From: Xiphydria camelus
Lineage: Eukaryota; Arthropoda; Insecta; Hymenoptera; Xiphydriidae
Assembly: GCA_963678675.1 (NCBI GenBank)
Contig: OY783195.1
Location: 21,614,283-21,678,282 of the forward strand
Reading direction: 5' to 3'
Length of the DNA stretch: 64,000 nt
The position numbers were made by a program, and so were the translations under genes. Below the pieces are notes generated by a model. It was not told where the DNA came from, did not search any database, and saw only the letters and a program-made list of their open reading frames with translations. This document shows positions 10,312 to 22,516 of the stretch, one piece after another (the stretch's first letter is position 1; every line of letters begins with the position of its first letter).

Positions 10312-11295
10312 TTAAGTCACATCGATGACAGCAAGAACTTACGACGCTTCCTTGTATAGCGACGAGTTACAATGTTTCTCAATGATAGTGAAAGGTACGT
10401 GCTTTTCTCTGATACCAGTCGGTATAAACATTGACTTAAGTCGGCTTCTAAGCTTGCATACTGGTTGAGACGACGACTTGAATCTTGCTTATTTAATTAC
10501 AAATTTCAGTGATGAATATCGACGTTAACAACCTTTCAAACTTTCTTTATCGTGTTCATAAGGAAGTGAAGATTCCTATAGCTTACCGCGATAACATTCA
10601 GACGTCTGTCCAATCTTCTCTAATACAAGATCTAATTAACCTCAGGAAAAGTGCCCGATAATTTCAGTGGTATGTTTCGATGCGCTAAGCTGACGTAAGA
10701 TAACCGCGAAACTCGCGTTCTCCTCCTCTCGACCACTCGCTAGTACAAACGACCTCAACTCCAAAGCTCCGGCAAAAAAGCGCGAAACGTACTTCGCTCG
10801 GCCTAACCCCGCCCCGGTAGTTCGTCGCTAATAAAGAGCCAGGCCGAGGCAAACGCTGTTAGTACGTTGCCAGTGTAGAGCGGATACGTGCCACGAAGGC
10901 AATAAAGCCGTATTACGAGGCTAGTCCGCGGCAATCCGTAACTAGAACCGGGTACGTGGCGAGAAAAGCGCAGAAATGTATGGCCGAGAGTTTGCGAAGT
11001 GGTACACGCTTCAGGGCACTCATACAAAAGTGCTTTGAACGGAATTGTAGTTGAAGTAGTGTCGTTTGAAGTCGACCTAGTTCGTGATAGACATTTGACC
11101 GCATATATATTATTTTTTATCACCCCTCCTTCCGTTTTGATTATTTGTCTAGCGAAAGAATTCTTCATCCTCCGACCGTCTGTCTAACGTAGCTCAAAAG
11201 TGATCGAAGTTGCAAGTCGAACGATATATTGTAAGATTAGTTTCTTTCTAGGCGCGCTAAACGAATTTAATGACTCTATTAATAGCCTCGTACTT
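10312..11295. other. unassigned sequence
   Basis: No gene or well-formed repeat seen, apart from the diverged segment at 10386-10420 shared with 3190-3226. Overlapping opposite-strand frames near 10.8-11.2 kb have no recognisable domain. Confidence 0.45.
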
Positions 11296-12254
11296 ATACA
11301 CGGAAAAGGAATTTAGTAAATTGAATTACGCAAATGTAGTTGAAAAAAGTGAATTGGATCACCTTAAAATAAGTTACAATAACTAAATACTCAGTTGATG
11401 CAACTGCGTGGATAAGTTGGTTCAACCCTGAAATCTGGTTAATGTCATTCTGTTGAACCGACTGCATTTTGAGTTACCAGAATTCGCTTTAGATTTCGTT
11501 CATCCATGTCATAGTTATAAATTCAATTCTTTAATATAATTCGTTTAACTATATCCAATGATTGAGCTAACTCAATTTGTAGCTCGTTTAACCAAATGTA
11601 TGAGTAATTTAATTATATTTGCAGTCTAATTGATCGCCCGATATCGTTCCGTCAACTCCAAAAATGACCGAGCTCATTCATCAGTTAATGGAACGCATTT
11701 TTGAATTTGCTCATTCACATTAAATTTGTAAGCGTTCGAAATACGTTATAAAATTGCGCATCTTGATTGAATATTGAATTGAAAAATAATAGAATGTTAT
11801 AAGTAATAATGTATAGATACATGTGTAATACGTATAAATAGACGTAACGGAGATTTATTTTGAAGAATCATCGAAATAGCGCAGTGAACAGCGTGCGAGG
11901 CTCATAATTCCGAGAACTCAGAATCGAATCCACGCATATCTCGTTGGGTTTTTTTTCGGACGTAACGTTAATTAATTTAAGTGTATTTAAGTATTGAAGG
12001 TTAAATACGATAAATAAATGTAGTATTTCATGTTTAAAAATGCTAATAGGAACGAATAGCACAAGAAAAATGTAAGCGACTAAGAAACTGAAAAAGATCC
12101 TCAGAAAAAGAGAGAAGGGGAGGGGGAGGGGGAGAGAGAAAGAAGGGATTTAAATGCAGGTTAACAACTATAAAATAGAATATCTTCAAACAAAGTTCAA
12201 CTGTTCCAAGTATAAAATTTAGTTAAAACACATAGAAATTAATAGGATCATCCA
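11296..12254. other. AT-rich, probably decayed transposon sequence
   Basis: Begins with TACACGGAAAAGG, resembling the TA-flanked terminus at 50161. It then contains many GTTGA...CAACT and TCAACTCAA-like motifs that reappear just right of the palindrome (13760-13920). The palindrome at 12257 may therefore have landed in an older element. A purine tract of GGGGA units lies at 12101-12147. Confidence 0.35.
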
Positions 12255-12256
12255 TA

Positions 12257-13753
12257 TGGGGCATAATTTCTGAAGTGTACCACCCTCGATAATGAAAGTT
12301 GTCCGATCGGGCTAAAAATTGGCCCAATTGTAGTCCTATTTGATAGTACTCCTCACACCAAAAATTAATTCATTTTGATAATTATTTATCAAAGTGGAGG
12401 GGGTACAATTTTTGGGTTATTTAAGCAAAGCCTTACTTTTAAACATCTGTAACTTTTTTCCTATTGCCTTAAACAAAATTTCACTTTAAATGTTTTTCAT
12501 AGATTTTTCCACAAACTTTCTAGTGGCCATAACAATTTTTTAAAAAATTAAAAATTTGACCCTAATTTTTGAAAATCAAAAATAAATTTGATTTTCTTTA
12601 ATTTGGTCAATTTTCTTATTTTTTAAAATAATTTTAGAAGAAAGCTGAGATTTTTTCCTATAAGACCTCCAAGTTTCAGAGAGAGAGTGGCAAATTAATT
12701 CTTCTCTGAGTAATAGAACGATACGTAAAGCTGGTGGGAGATGTAACGCGCGCGTATTCGTAGATCTCTGCAAATGAAGTGGTGGGAGGTCGAGCTGAAC
12801 GCATTCCGTAGCCGCGTGCTATCCTGTGCTACAACTGCTACATCGAAGAGACCGGTGAGTAAATTGGCGGGATATTTGAAAATATCGTGACTTTGGTCAT
12901 TCTTATCTGAAAAAAGTACTTTTTTTACGATGCCCTCTAAAAATATGAATAAAATTTGGAAGGATAGATGTAGGATATATATATTGAACACCTTCATCAG
13001 TTTTTCTAGAAGGTCATCAGCCTTTTGAAAAGGATTAATACATCTATCCCCCCTTCCAAATTTTATTCATATTTTTAGAGGACATCGTAAAAAAAGTACT
13101 TTTTTCAGATAAGAATGACCAAAGTCACGATATTTTCAAATATCCCGCCAATTTACTCACCGGTCCCTTCGATGTAGCAGTTGTAGCACAGGATAGCACG
13201 CGGCTACGGAATTGCGTTCAGCTCGACCTCCCACCACTTCATTTGCAGAGCTCTACGAATACGCGCGCGTTACGTCTCCCACCAGCTTTACGTATCGTTC
13301 TATTACTCAGAGAAGAATTAATTTGCCACTCTAAAACTTGGAGGTCTTATAGGAAAAAATCTCAGCTTTCTTCTAAAATTATTTTAAAAAATAAGAAAAT
13401 TGACCAAATTAAAGAAAATCAAATTTATTTTTGATTTTCAAAAATTAGGGTCAAATTTTTAATTTTTTAAAAAATTGTTATGGCCACTAGAAAGTTTGTG
13501 GAAAAATCTATGAAAAACATTTATAGTGAAATTTTGTTTAAGGCAATAGGAAAAAAGTTACAGATGTTTAAAAGTAAGGCTTTGCTTAAACAACCCAAAA
13601 ATTGTACCCCCTCCACTTTGATAAATAATTATCAAAATTAATTAATTTTTGGTGTGAGGAGTACTATCTAATAGGACTACAATTGGGCCAATTTTTAGCC
13701 CGATCGGAGAACTTTCATTTTCGAGGGTGGTACACTTCAGAAATTATGCCCCA
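12257..13753. mobile_element. 1.5-kb palindromic foldback element
   Basis: The left terminus TGGGGCATAATTTCTGAAG and the right terminus CTTCAGAAATTATGCCCCA are inverted copies flanked by TA (12255-12256; 13754-13755). The two arms, each about 716 bp (12257-12972 and 13038-13753), are near-identical in inverted orientation with scattered substitutions and one short indel near 12680/13330. The loop is about 65 bp. Mirror-image frames of ~63-65 codons in both arms follow from the symmetry. No transposase motif. A transcript through it would fold into a ~700-bp double-stranded RNA. Confidence 0.88.
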
Positions 13754-13755
13754 TA

Positions 13756-14254
13756 TTTAGAGATAAATCAACCTTGAATTGAATTAGTTTTTCTCAATAA
13801 TATGATTGATTTAACTCCATATCTTCTTTAAATCAATTTAAATGTGCAATTCACCGCATTTAACTCCAGAAAAGAATTGCTTCAACTCAATTTGAGTTGG
13901 ATCAACTATATTTTTTTTGGAGTTTACCAAACCGTTCTTCAACGTTTATTTCTCGATTATTGAAGATATTTAAAGAAATCTGAATACTTTTCCCATTAGC
14001 GTGAGGAATCGCTTGGGGTTTCGAAAGCATTATCGAATACGTTGAGTCCATCTGAACCATTATACGGTTAGGCAGTTAAATGACACCAAGAGTCATCGGT
14101 AGGACTGAATGTGGTAGGACTATTAACGTAGCTCACGGTACAAAGGAAGCGCGCGCATTCTCACTTATTATTAGGTAGGAGCCCTGACTAGCTTTTTGCC
14201 TTTCCCTACCTTAATGCTGAATATAGACTCGGTGTTAAAGATAGGACATTTAAT
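13756..14254. other. unassigned AT-rich sequence
   Basis: 13760-13920 repeats ACTCAA/TTGAGT-type motifs like those left of the palindrome. The remainder shows nothing I can name. Confidence 0.4.
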
Positions 14255-14417
14255 ATTTTTTTGTCACTCAGTGTCAAATGCTCGGTTTCATGGCCGTCCT
14301 CGACGCATGTGAAATCATCTTTCACACACCAATTCGTGAAAAGTTGCGCAGTGCGTGAAATAACCTGCGCAGTGCGTGATATCGTCAACCTCGTATTTGA
14401 CACTTAGTGACAAAAAA
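14255..14417. mobile_element. TIR miniature element, family B copy 1
   Basis: TTTTTTGTCACTCAGTGTCA at the left pairs with TGACACTTAGTGACAAAAAA at the right. The interior repeats GCGCAGTGCGTGAAAT. A second copy lies at 46394-46646; similarity continues past the right TIR (TTTCGCGCYGTTYTAACGA), so the inverted repeats may be internal to a larger unit. Confidence 0.7.
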
Positions 14418-14446
14418 TAGAATTCGTTATTCGGTTGTTTCGCGCC

Positions 14447-14510
14447 GTTCTAACGAGTGTGATTGCCGTACTCGCTTCGCTCGTGCGGCAAACTTCACAC
14501 TCGTTAGAAA
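14447..14510. repeat. short hairpin, TTCTAACGAGTGTGA arms
   Basis: CTAACGAGTGTGA and TCACACTCGTTAG are inverted copies, with a second inner pair TTGCCG/CGGCAA. It directly follows family B copy 1 and is lacking next to copy 2, so it may be a separate small insertion. Confidence 0.6.
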
Positions 14511-17500
14511 CAGCGCTTCACGCCCTAATAACGAAAATAACTATTAGTCACATTGCTCCTTTTTTTGCATCCCACTCGTCATTCGAGAAATACCCTAATA
14601 TAATATTAACATTGCATTTAAATCGAATATAGATATTTAGGTCTGCCTACATATATTTAAAGAACAGATTGACATCGTATGATTAATAACTTATTTATCT
14701 TGTTGTACAAGTCGGACACAAAAAACAATTCGAAATAAAAATTCGGAGAAAGCAACAGATATCGCAATTTATTGATAAAACCATCGTGTACAACTTATAG
14801 GATTCGTCATAAAAATTTTATGGGGGGCATTGGGTTCACAATCCATATTTTAAGGTTTTTATATCCGTTCTCGAACTTTATTCTTTCGCAGCCTCGAGAG
14901 ACTCGACGAAGACGATCCTTCCACGAAGAAAAAAAGAACTGAACGTCGAAACGGAGTATCGCTAACCGCGACAAAGTTCGCAGTAACGAAGCCTCGAGGA
15001 GCTTTTACGCGTTGCGAGGGCGTCTTCAAAAGAGGTCTCAGTTTTCAAATCGAACATCGCGCGATATTATTTTTTTGCTCGCTCTTCTTGGTGCTTTCTC
15101 TCCATCCTCGGCGATACTGATAACACTTTCTTCCAAGATTACTATACGAATTGGATTCGAAATCAAAGTCGATACCTACATCCGATCTCCGAATATAACT
15201 AAAAATATCTCCACGAGTCGACATGCAGCTTCGTAGGTACTCTCACTCTCGCGAATCTCATGAAATACAAATCTCGCGTTCCGTATTCCTTCGTGTTTTC
15301 CGCATTGCGACGTAGCACAGGGCGACGACGACGACTACGATGGTATCCACCTACGGCAACCGTTACTCTCCCGGCTCCATTTGGCACGTGGGATTACCGA
15401 AAAGATAGCGACGGTCGGTTTAAGTAAATTCGGTTCGTTTCTGGCCATTAAAAGTTAGAGCAGTGCGATAAAAGGTGGATTATAGGTATTTATGGAGGAG
15501 GGTGGGCCGCGTCGCCTCGTGTCGTCTTAAGTGCACTCCGTTATTATCTAGTTTGATAAAGCGACATCTCGGGTAAAATAAAATTGTAGACCGCACCGCG
15601 GGCGGTCGCATTAGCCGCAAATGTCGGAAAATAAATTCAGATCATATACTTATCGATATATGCGGTACGTAACGATACTCGTTGTACCTCGGGGTCCAAC
15701 TGCTGAAAGTGCTTCTCTCTAGCTAATGGACGCAACGTAGTTAGGTTCTGCTCTGTATCCGGGACATTTTATTACCGATCCGCATTACCGATCCTATCGT
15801 GAAGCCTGCATCTATACCGATTCGTATGTATCCGACGAAGAAACGCGCCTGTAAAAATTCGAAGAATTCGATAAATTGTATACCGCGCGAGACGCCTCGC
15901 GTTAGACGAGAAGTCTCGACGTTCCCCGCGGTATACTCCTCGGGGAACGCTAAACGCTCGAGAAACCTGGTCGGGAAATGGTGCCGAGAGACTCGCGGGA
16001 TTTGTGAGAGAAGATAGAAGACCACCAGTGCGGTGTCCCCGCTTTTCTCTTTCGGTTTAATGCCACCACGTGGCCTTACATATATATGTGTGCCTACTTT
16101 GAAATTTATTATTCGCCGTCCTTAAAGCTTCGGCGACCGAATGAGCCTTTCTACGAGGGCTTTCTACGGTTGTCCCAGCACTCGTGCATACATTACTTAC
16201 GCTATTTGTTTGTTTTTGCTTACAGGTACGTTGATAAATACCGAAGCCTGGGTGCACCGCGCTCTATCGTATGTAAGTAAAATATTAGCATTTTGAATGG
16301 GGCACTATAATTAATGAACACTACCGGGTATGCATGGCGTATATTCCGTGCTACGCGTTCGAATCCGTGGTTTCCGCGCGTATACCGCGTCAGTGCTAGA
16401 GTGTCACGTTGTTTTGCCGGTTTCGCGTCAGTCGTTTACAGACCACCGTTTTTTGTCCCGTATGACGGCGCGCGATCGATGAAACTCGGAGAATTGGACG
16501 GTAAAATTTGTATCGAAAATTTTTCGGTTGTCAGTTTTTTTCGCGTTATCGTTACTGTATAGATGCATGAGAAATAGTGGTAATTACTTGTAATTATTAA
16601 CTGTGAAAAATAGGTCTATATGAATGTTCTGGCTTTTAAACTTGTATGGGTTTCTATGAGACCCGGGTAGAGCTTTTCATTTCGCGCGTTTTATTTGGAT
16701 ACTGATTAACATCGCACGTCATTAATGCTAACAAGTCGTATACGCAACTTTACGCCCTTTTGGCATGGTAAAATATTCGGTCCTATACCATTGTTATCTA
16801 ACACCAAAAATGGTCTATTGAGGTCCACACCGCAGAATTTTGTACAGTGTAAGATCGATACGTTCTTATGGCATCAGTTTTCGGGATTTTTGACCAACTG
16901 AATGCCAAAGGGCGTATCGACCATATCCTGCGCCAGCTTTTTTTAATTACAATTCTTTTGTTCATTCCTTTTATTCGTATTTTAAAAAATTTGAGCGAAT
17001 GAAAAAACATTTTTATACGTCTTTTTGGCACATACGACCGTTTGCATTAGTGACACGATCTATTTTACCTTTATGTCAATAACCGGATATATTTTTTCTT
17101 TAAATATTCTTCGAAATATAGTCAGAGTTTCACACTAGATGCCTGATACTCTCCACTATCTGAATCCAGCTATATTCAAAGGGCGAATCATAAAGAAATT
17201 GGTCAAGGAATGTATAACAGTCTACAGACTTTTAATGCTTCGGTAGATGAAATTATATATGTACCTATTTTAAAATCCATCTTATAATTAGGTATTTCAC
17301 AGAAACACGAGGGACGTCGTAATATGATAAAGACCCAAAGTCACACACACCTATTTCCAGCTATGTTAATGTTAGAAAAAGGCTCTATCCATTTTCCCTG
17401 TAAAATTGCCACTATCTGAAAGAAATAATAAATTTTATAGGTATACCTTTAATTTTTCTTCAACACATAATTAATTAAACCATATGAAATCTCATTCTTG

Positions 17501-20356
17501 ATCAAAACTGACCTCATCGAGCTCGATGATTCTATCCTATTTTCAGTAAAGGATTAAGAGTTAAACATTTTTTATTGTAGGCGATTTCAAAATTTGTTAC
17601 CTACTCCCAATCCGATAATATCTAGTGTAAAAGTACTTGAACTAGATTCCAGTTGGAACGTTGAAATCCTCTCCTCGTCAGTTCACATCGAGAATTCAAT
17701 ACGAGCGGAGAGGTCGATGGGCGAGCGTGCAATTCGTTTTCCTAGAAAACTCGCGCTCGTTAATCCTCTTCAGTTTCTTCGAGTGCAAAGAAAAATCGAG
17801 AAAACCCATCAGTAGTTTTTCTGATCTTATTGGTACCTCAGAGAGGGAGCTATCTTTCTGAGAATAGACGCGATGGAGGTCGATGACTTTATCGGCAGTA
17901 AATTTTACCGGGCGAACGTATTGTAAACAGTTACGGGGTAATGGCTATCATGAAACCTGCAGCCTCGCTCCGATGCCGCGTATAGACTACATTTTTTGTC
18001 GTTTCGAAAGCTGTTCTAAATAACGCGAAGAAAATTTCATCTCTTATGTATTTTCAGCACAGCTCACATGGTATAAGATAAACATCCCGGGATAAGAAAA
18101 TGGAATTTCTCATAGAAACGATAATTGCAAGGTTAAGAGTATTTCGAAATCTGAAGTTTTGCTTAGAGAAAACCGGTACAAGTTGACACAGGAAGTTAGC
18201 CCTTCGTTGCTATGTAAAATAGTAGAAACCAGGAATCGAATTCTTATTCAAACTCATAACTTGGTCTCTTTTACTACAAAACAATAACAAAAGACTCGAT
18301 AAGCTCTGTAACTACTTTATTATAAATTGAATGCACAATTGTACTTGTCAATGGCTTCTTGTAATATACTTTTATATGCAATTTAAAGCAGTAATTCTTA
18401 ACAACGTGGCTATTCTTTTTAAACTCGGCTTTGACCGTAAGAGTAGATGAAGATAAAGCGGAGAAAAGTTGCCTGAATTGGACCACTTGAGTTGGTCTGT
18501 AGGCACTAAAGTTTACTAGGGTAGTCAGGAGTATACATACCAAAGTGGTACACGAAGCGGTCCAGATGACGATGGCACTTGTTCTAGTCAGAGAAACTAC
18601 ATGGACCGGACGTATGATTGAGCTATGCACCGTAGATCGTATATATAGATGGAGGATAATATCCGTCCCGGGAACAGATGTATCATTCATTCCCTCTGAC
18701 CTCTACACCCCTGTAACACTCGCGCGTTTCCTCTCTCCATACTCCCATCTCTTTAACTGGGCCTTGAGCATTAGAACATCATCATTCCCTTCGGAAGAAC
18801 CATTATAAATACTACAGCTCGAAGTCATAAGTCACTCGTTTATTCAATGTGTAAGGGGTATAAAGTTAGAATTTTAATGGGAAAAGTATCCCCTATCCGA
18901 AGAAGCGAAACAATATCTCCGTAATCTTATTCAAAATTGATTAAGTTGAATCTGTAAGATCTATTTATATGCGTCTATCCTATCCAATTCTGTAATGTAT
19001 TATCATACTTAGGGTGGCTAACTATACATATTTTGAATCAAGCGCCTAAACAAAATATGAATTAAACAAAATACATAGCATTTAAAAATCAATCAATTTT
19101 TTTGAATAGATTTAAAACGTGTCTATATTTTCGAGTTATCAATTCACTCAGGTAAATGCGCTTATCCCTTTGGATTATGTAATATATTATTCTATTTAGA
19201 GTTGACCACCTATTTTAATCGAAGCATCTAATACCTATGAATCAAAGAAAATCCATAGGCTTCATGCTTTTATAAATACATTTTGCTTTATATTCAATCG
19301 CAATTAGTCAATATTTCTTGTGTTTCTACCTGCGGTGTAATGTTAATGTATATTATGTTAATGGTTGTCAGAGATGAACTAAAAATGTATACTGTCTTTA
19401 GTATTTGGAATGGACGATAATTGAAGTTAAGTGCTGTTACCACTTTAGAGACTATAGGAAGGTATATGAAAACACTCTAGAAAAAAGATTTGAGACAGTC
19501 ACCGTTTGACATGCGATTTACTTTGGAAACAGCGTACAATCTAACAGGCGATAATGGGCGTGTACCTGTATAGCGCGTAACAGAAATGGCGCCTACGGTT
19601 TCCGTAGCACTATTCCTTGATAAAACACAAGCAAAAGAGTCCTAAGCAATTTTTCTCTGAGGCGCTCAGTTAAGTTATAATCGGTTAAAGAATAGGCGAT
19701 CAGATGCACCGAATAGCCAGGCGAGTGTCGGTATCCTCTGCAGTAAATTGTACCTATGCACAGTGTGTATTCGAGGAAGTTTGACATAGGCGATATGCCG
19801 TAGTACATTCTAAACCATACGCTAATGGTTGTCGACTTGAAGAGGCTGTAATGATTGATTCTAACGACTTACCATTACCTAGCAATCGTTTCAGTAAAAA
19901 TTCCCTAAGCCCTGATCACCGGGCAGACGTAAACACGTGGTCACGCGGGAAATGTCAAACATTGATTAGGATTATTACGTTCTGAAATTAGCCCTCCGAT
20001 TACTATCACAAAAATGAGACGCGTAGTAACAATCGCCAAAAAGCAGAATATTTTATTTTTAAGGGTACATATTAAAATCTAATAATTTGGTATCATTTCA
20101 ACAATTTGAGTGCTACGATATTCGACATCGCTTCCGGGCGTGACCCTGCCATGTTTTTACGGCTGCTGGAGGGATAGGACATAGGGATTTTCTACTGAAA
20201 CGATTGCCAGGTACTGGTAAGTCGTTAGAACCAATCATTGCAGCATCCTCAAGTTGACAACCAATAGCAACTACAAGCGCAGAGCTAAAGAATTCCTTCA
20301 CCGCCATTTTTTGTTTTATTTCTCAATTTTTTTCCCTCGAATATTTAGAGTATTAT
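14511..20356. other. 5.8 kb with no gene or clear repeat recognised
   Basis: Mostly moderate-to-low GC sequence with short GC-richer patches near 15.0-16.1 and 16.3-16.5 kb. I checked both strands for conserved-looking protein segments, inverted repeats and arrays and found nothing convincing. Frames up to about 138 codons (18274-18690, minus) have no recognisable domain. This is the best candidate for ordinary single-copy host intergenic or intronic DNA. Confidence 0.5.
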
Positions 20357-21010
20357 TAAGGTGCGCCTTTTCATTCTAGGGACTTTTAAAATAACACATA
20401 ATATATACATATAGGCATTTTTTCCAGGTGATATTTAGCCAAGGTACACTGATTCATCAGATTAAAATTGCCAAATCAGTCTTCAATCCTCATTGGTTAA
20501 TTATTTAATGTCATCCTCACCTATGCGACAGGTTGCGCTTCAGTGGGCAGATCAGAACTAAAAAATTCTTCAAATGCTGAAAACCAGTCACCGCCGTATC
20601 TGTCACACGGCTCATAATAATTCAATAAAAAAGAGTAGATACGACGCTGTACCTAATGTAATACAAGTACATTGTATTAGATTCAGCGAAATAATTTACG
20701 TCCTGCTACCATATCCGAATTTGTTGTAAGTACACGATAAATATAATATTGCTCGAAGTATTGGTGCCTGTCACATCTAACTGAAATTGCATTAGCTATA
20801 ATGTTCATCGCTTGCAATTTTCTAAATTGAATAATACATTCTTAGACTATTAAATGAAAAAAGCCGCACGGTAGCGGCACGTAAATAATTCAATAGGACC
20901 GATTAAAATTTATTTTAGACGATGAAAGTAAGCAGAAATGGAGTACGAGCCTACTAATTTGAGTAAATCTTGCCAACTTCCAACAATGCTAAAAGACGCA
21001 CCTTTTAAGA
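20357..21010. mobile_element. possible TIR element, AAGGTGCG ends
   Basis: TTAAGGTGCGCCTTTT at the left and AAAAGACGCACCTTTTAA at the right are imperfect inverted copies about 650 bp apart. No target duplication can be fixed and the match is short, so this is tentative. Confidence 0.3.
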
Positions 21011-21033
21011 GAATGCTTGGCGGTGTATAAGTA

Positions 21034-21250
21034 CAATAATTCTGATCGATCCGCTTTAAGTGATGATACTTCACTGAATCGACCGTAGTTGAAAGGTGCG
21101 AGCGGATCTTCTTGTTTTTTCATGAAGCACCGATTAAATTTAGCCTTCATGGCAAAATACTAATTATAAGATTCACTCGAATCTTTCAGCTACGGACCAA
21201 TCGATGAAAGTACCGTCACCTAAAAGTGGGTCGATCAAAATCATTGACGC
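21034..21250. mobile_element. foldback miniature element, family A copy 3
   Basis: The ends CAATAATTCTGATCGATCCG and GGGTCGATCAAAATCATTG are inverted copies, with interior TCTTCTTGTTTT and GCCTTCATGGCAAAA as in copies 2 and 4. Non-coding. Confidence 0.75.
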
Positions 21251-21271
21251 TAAGTATTCAGTACACCTAGC

Positions 21272-21484
21272 GTCAATAATTCTGATCAATCCGCTTTGGG
21301 TGACGGTATTTCAGTTGAGTGAACTATAGTTAAACGGTACGAGCAGGTCTTCTTGTTTTACCATGAAGCACCAATCAAATTTAGCCTTCATGCCAAAACA
21401 CTAAGATTCACTCGAATATTTTAACTACGGTCGATTCGATAAAAGTACCGTCACCCAAAGCAGGTCGATCAGAATCGTTGACCA
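21272..21484. mobile_element. foldback miniature element, family A copy 4
   Basis: The ends GTCAATAATTCTGATCAATC and GGTCGATCAGAATCGTTGAC are inverted copies with the family A interior. Only about 20 bp separates it from copy 3, and the next palindrome begins 10 bp further on. Confidence 0.75.
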
Positions 21485-21494
21485 CAGGTGTATA

Positions 21495-22514
21495 TGGGGC
21501 ATTCCATGTCAACTTTTAGTAGTAGAAACTTTTGGGTCTCCGATTTAGTTGTTGATTTTTTTTCAAGTATCTTTCAAATCAATATAAAAACTGGCCAACA
21601 TTTTCAGAACGATTCCATAAGTTGTCCAGCAATTTAATTCTTTCCAAACGATAATATTAATGTCTAGAAATTGAAACTCTTGTTTATTTAATTTTTTTGT
21701 CCATTTAAATGTAGAAAATTTTTATAGCAAGGTGAATCAAAAAGTGAAATGGAATTTTTTAAAAATAATTAAAATTTAAAATTTACCAGATATTTGCTGT
21801 AAAATTTTTTGAAAAAGTTTCGGCTGCAGTGAGAATCGAACCCGAGTTATCCATTTGTGAGACCGAATACTAATGCAATATACTACCATAAACATACTAC
21901 TGCATCCGACATTTTTAGATACTTAAAAGGCCGATATTTATAGGATTACATTTTTAATAATTCGATCTGCCATATTAATAACAAATTTTGTACAATTCTA
22001 TAAAATCATATATTGGAATTACATTTTAGCAGGGCAAAAAAATCCATTCTAAGCTAGCATAAATAGAGTCAATTGCGACATTTCAAATCACTAAAACATT
22101 CATTAAAAAATTTCTATGAGGCCCCACTTTCTAAATGCTCTCAAAATTACCGTAAAAGATGTAGAAATTTAGGGTAAAAAAGTCATGAAAATTAAAAATG
22201 TCGGTTTCGAGATACATTTTTTGTTTCAATTTTCAATAAAAAAACACAATTTAAAAAATTAAATTTTTTTCGAAATCACAAAAAAAGTACAAATTGTTCA
22301 TGTTTCTTTTCATATTTTGTTAATTTAAGCCGTAAATCGCGATGAAAAGAAAAAAATAAGAAATATAAAAATTAATAACAACTGAACGACTTATGGAATC
22401 GTTCTGAAAATTTGGGTCAGTTTTTATATTGATTAAAGATACTTGAAAAAAAATCAACAACTAAATCGGAGACCCAAAAGTTTCTACTACTAAAAGCTGA
22501 CATGGAATACCTCA
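21495..22514. mobile_element. 1.0-kb TIR element with GGGGCATTCC ends
   Basis: The left end TGGGGCATTCCATGTCAAC and the inverted right end TGAGGTATTCCATGTCAGC are flanked by TA (21493-21494; 22515-22516). The arms are about 135 bp and highly similar. The AT-rich interior has no transposase frame but includes a tRNA-like segment. The terminus resembles that of the palindrome at 58705-59714 (GTGGGTCATTCCATACCAA), so the two may belong to one group. Confidence 0.82.
21821..21908 (-). other. degenerate tRNA-like segment
   Basis: Read on the minus strand, GGTTCGATTCTC matches an internal B-box and TGGTAGTATATTG resembles an A-box. The 10-base ends CGGATGCAGT and ACTGCAGCCG pair at nine positions. 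T-arm pairing is poor and the length (88 nt) is awkward, so this is a tRNA relic or tRNA-derived module, not a functional tRNA gene. Confidence 0.35.
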
Positions 22515-22516
22515 TA

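Noticed and set aside
16745..16925. Inverted words TACGCCCTTTTGGCAT / ATGCCAAAGGGCGTA
   Set aside because: A single short pair without extended arms or flanking duplication; could be chance.
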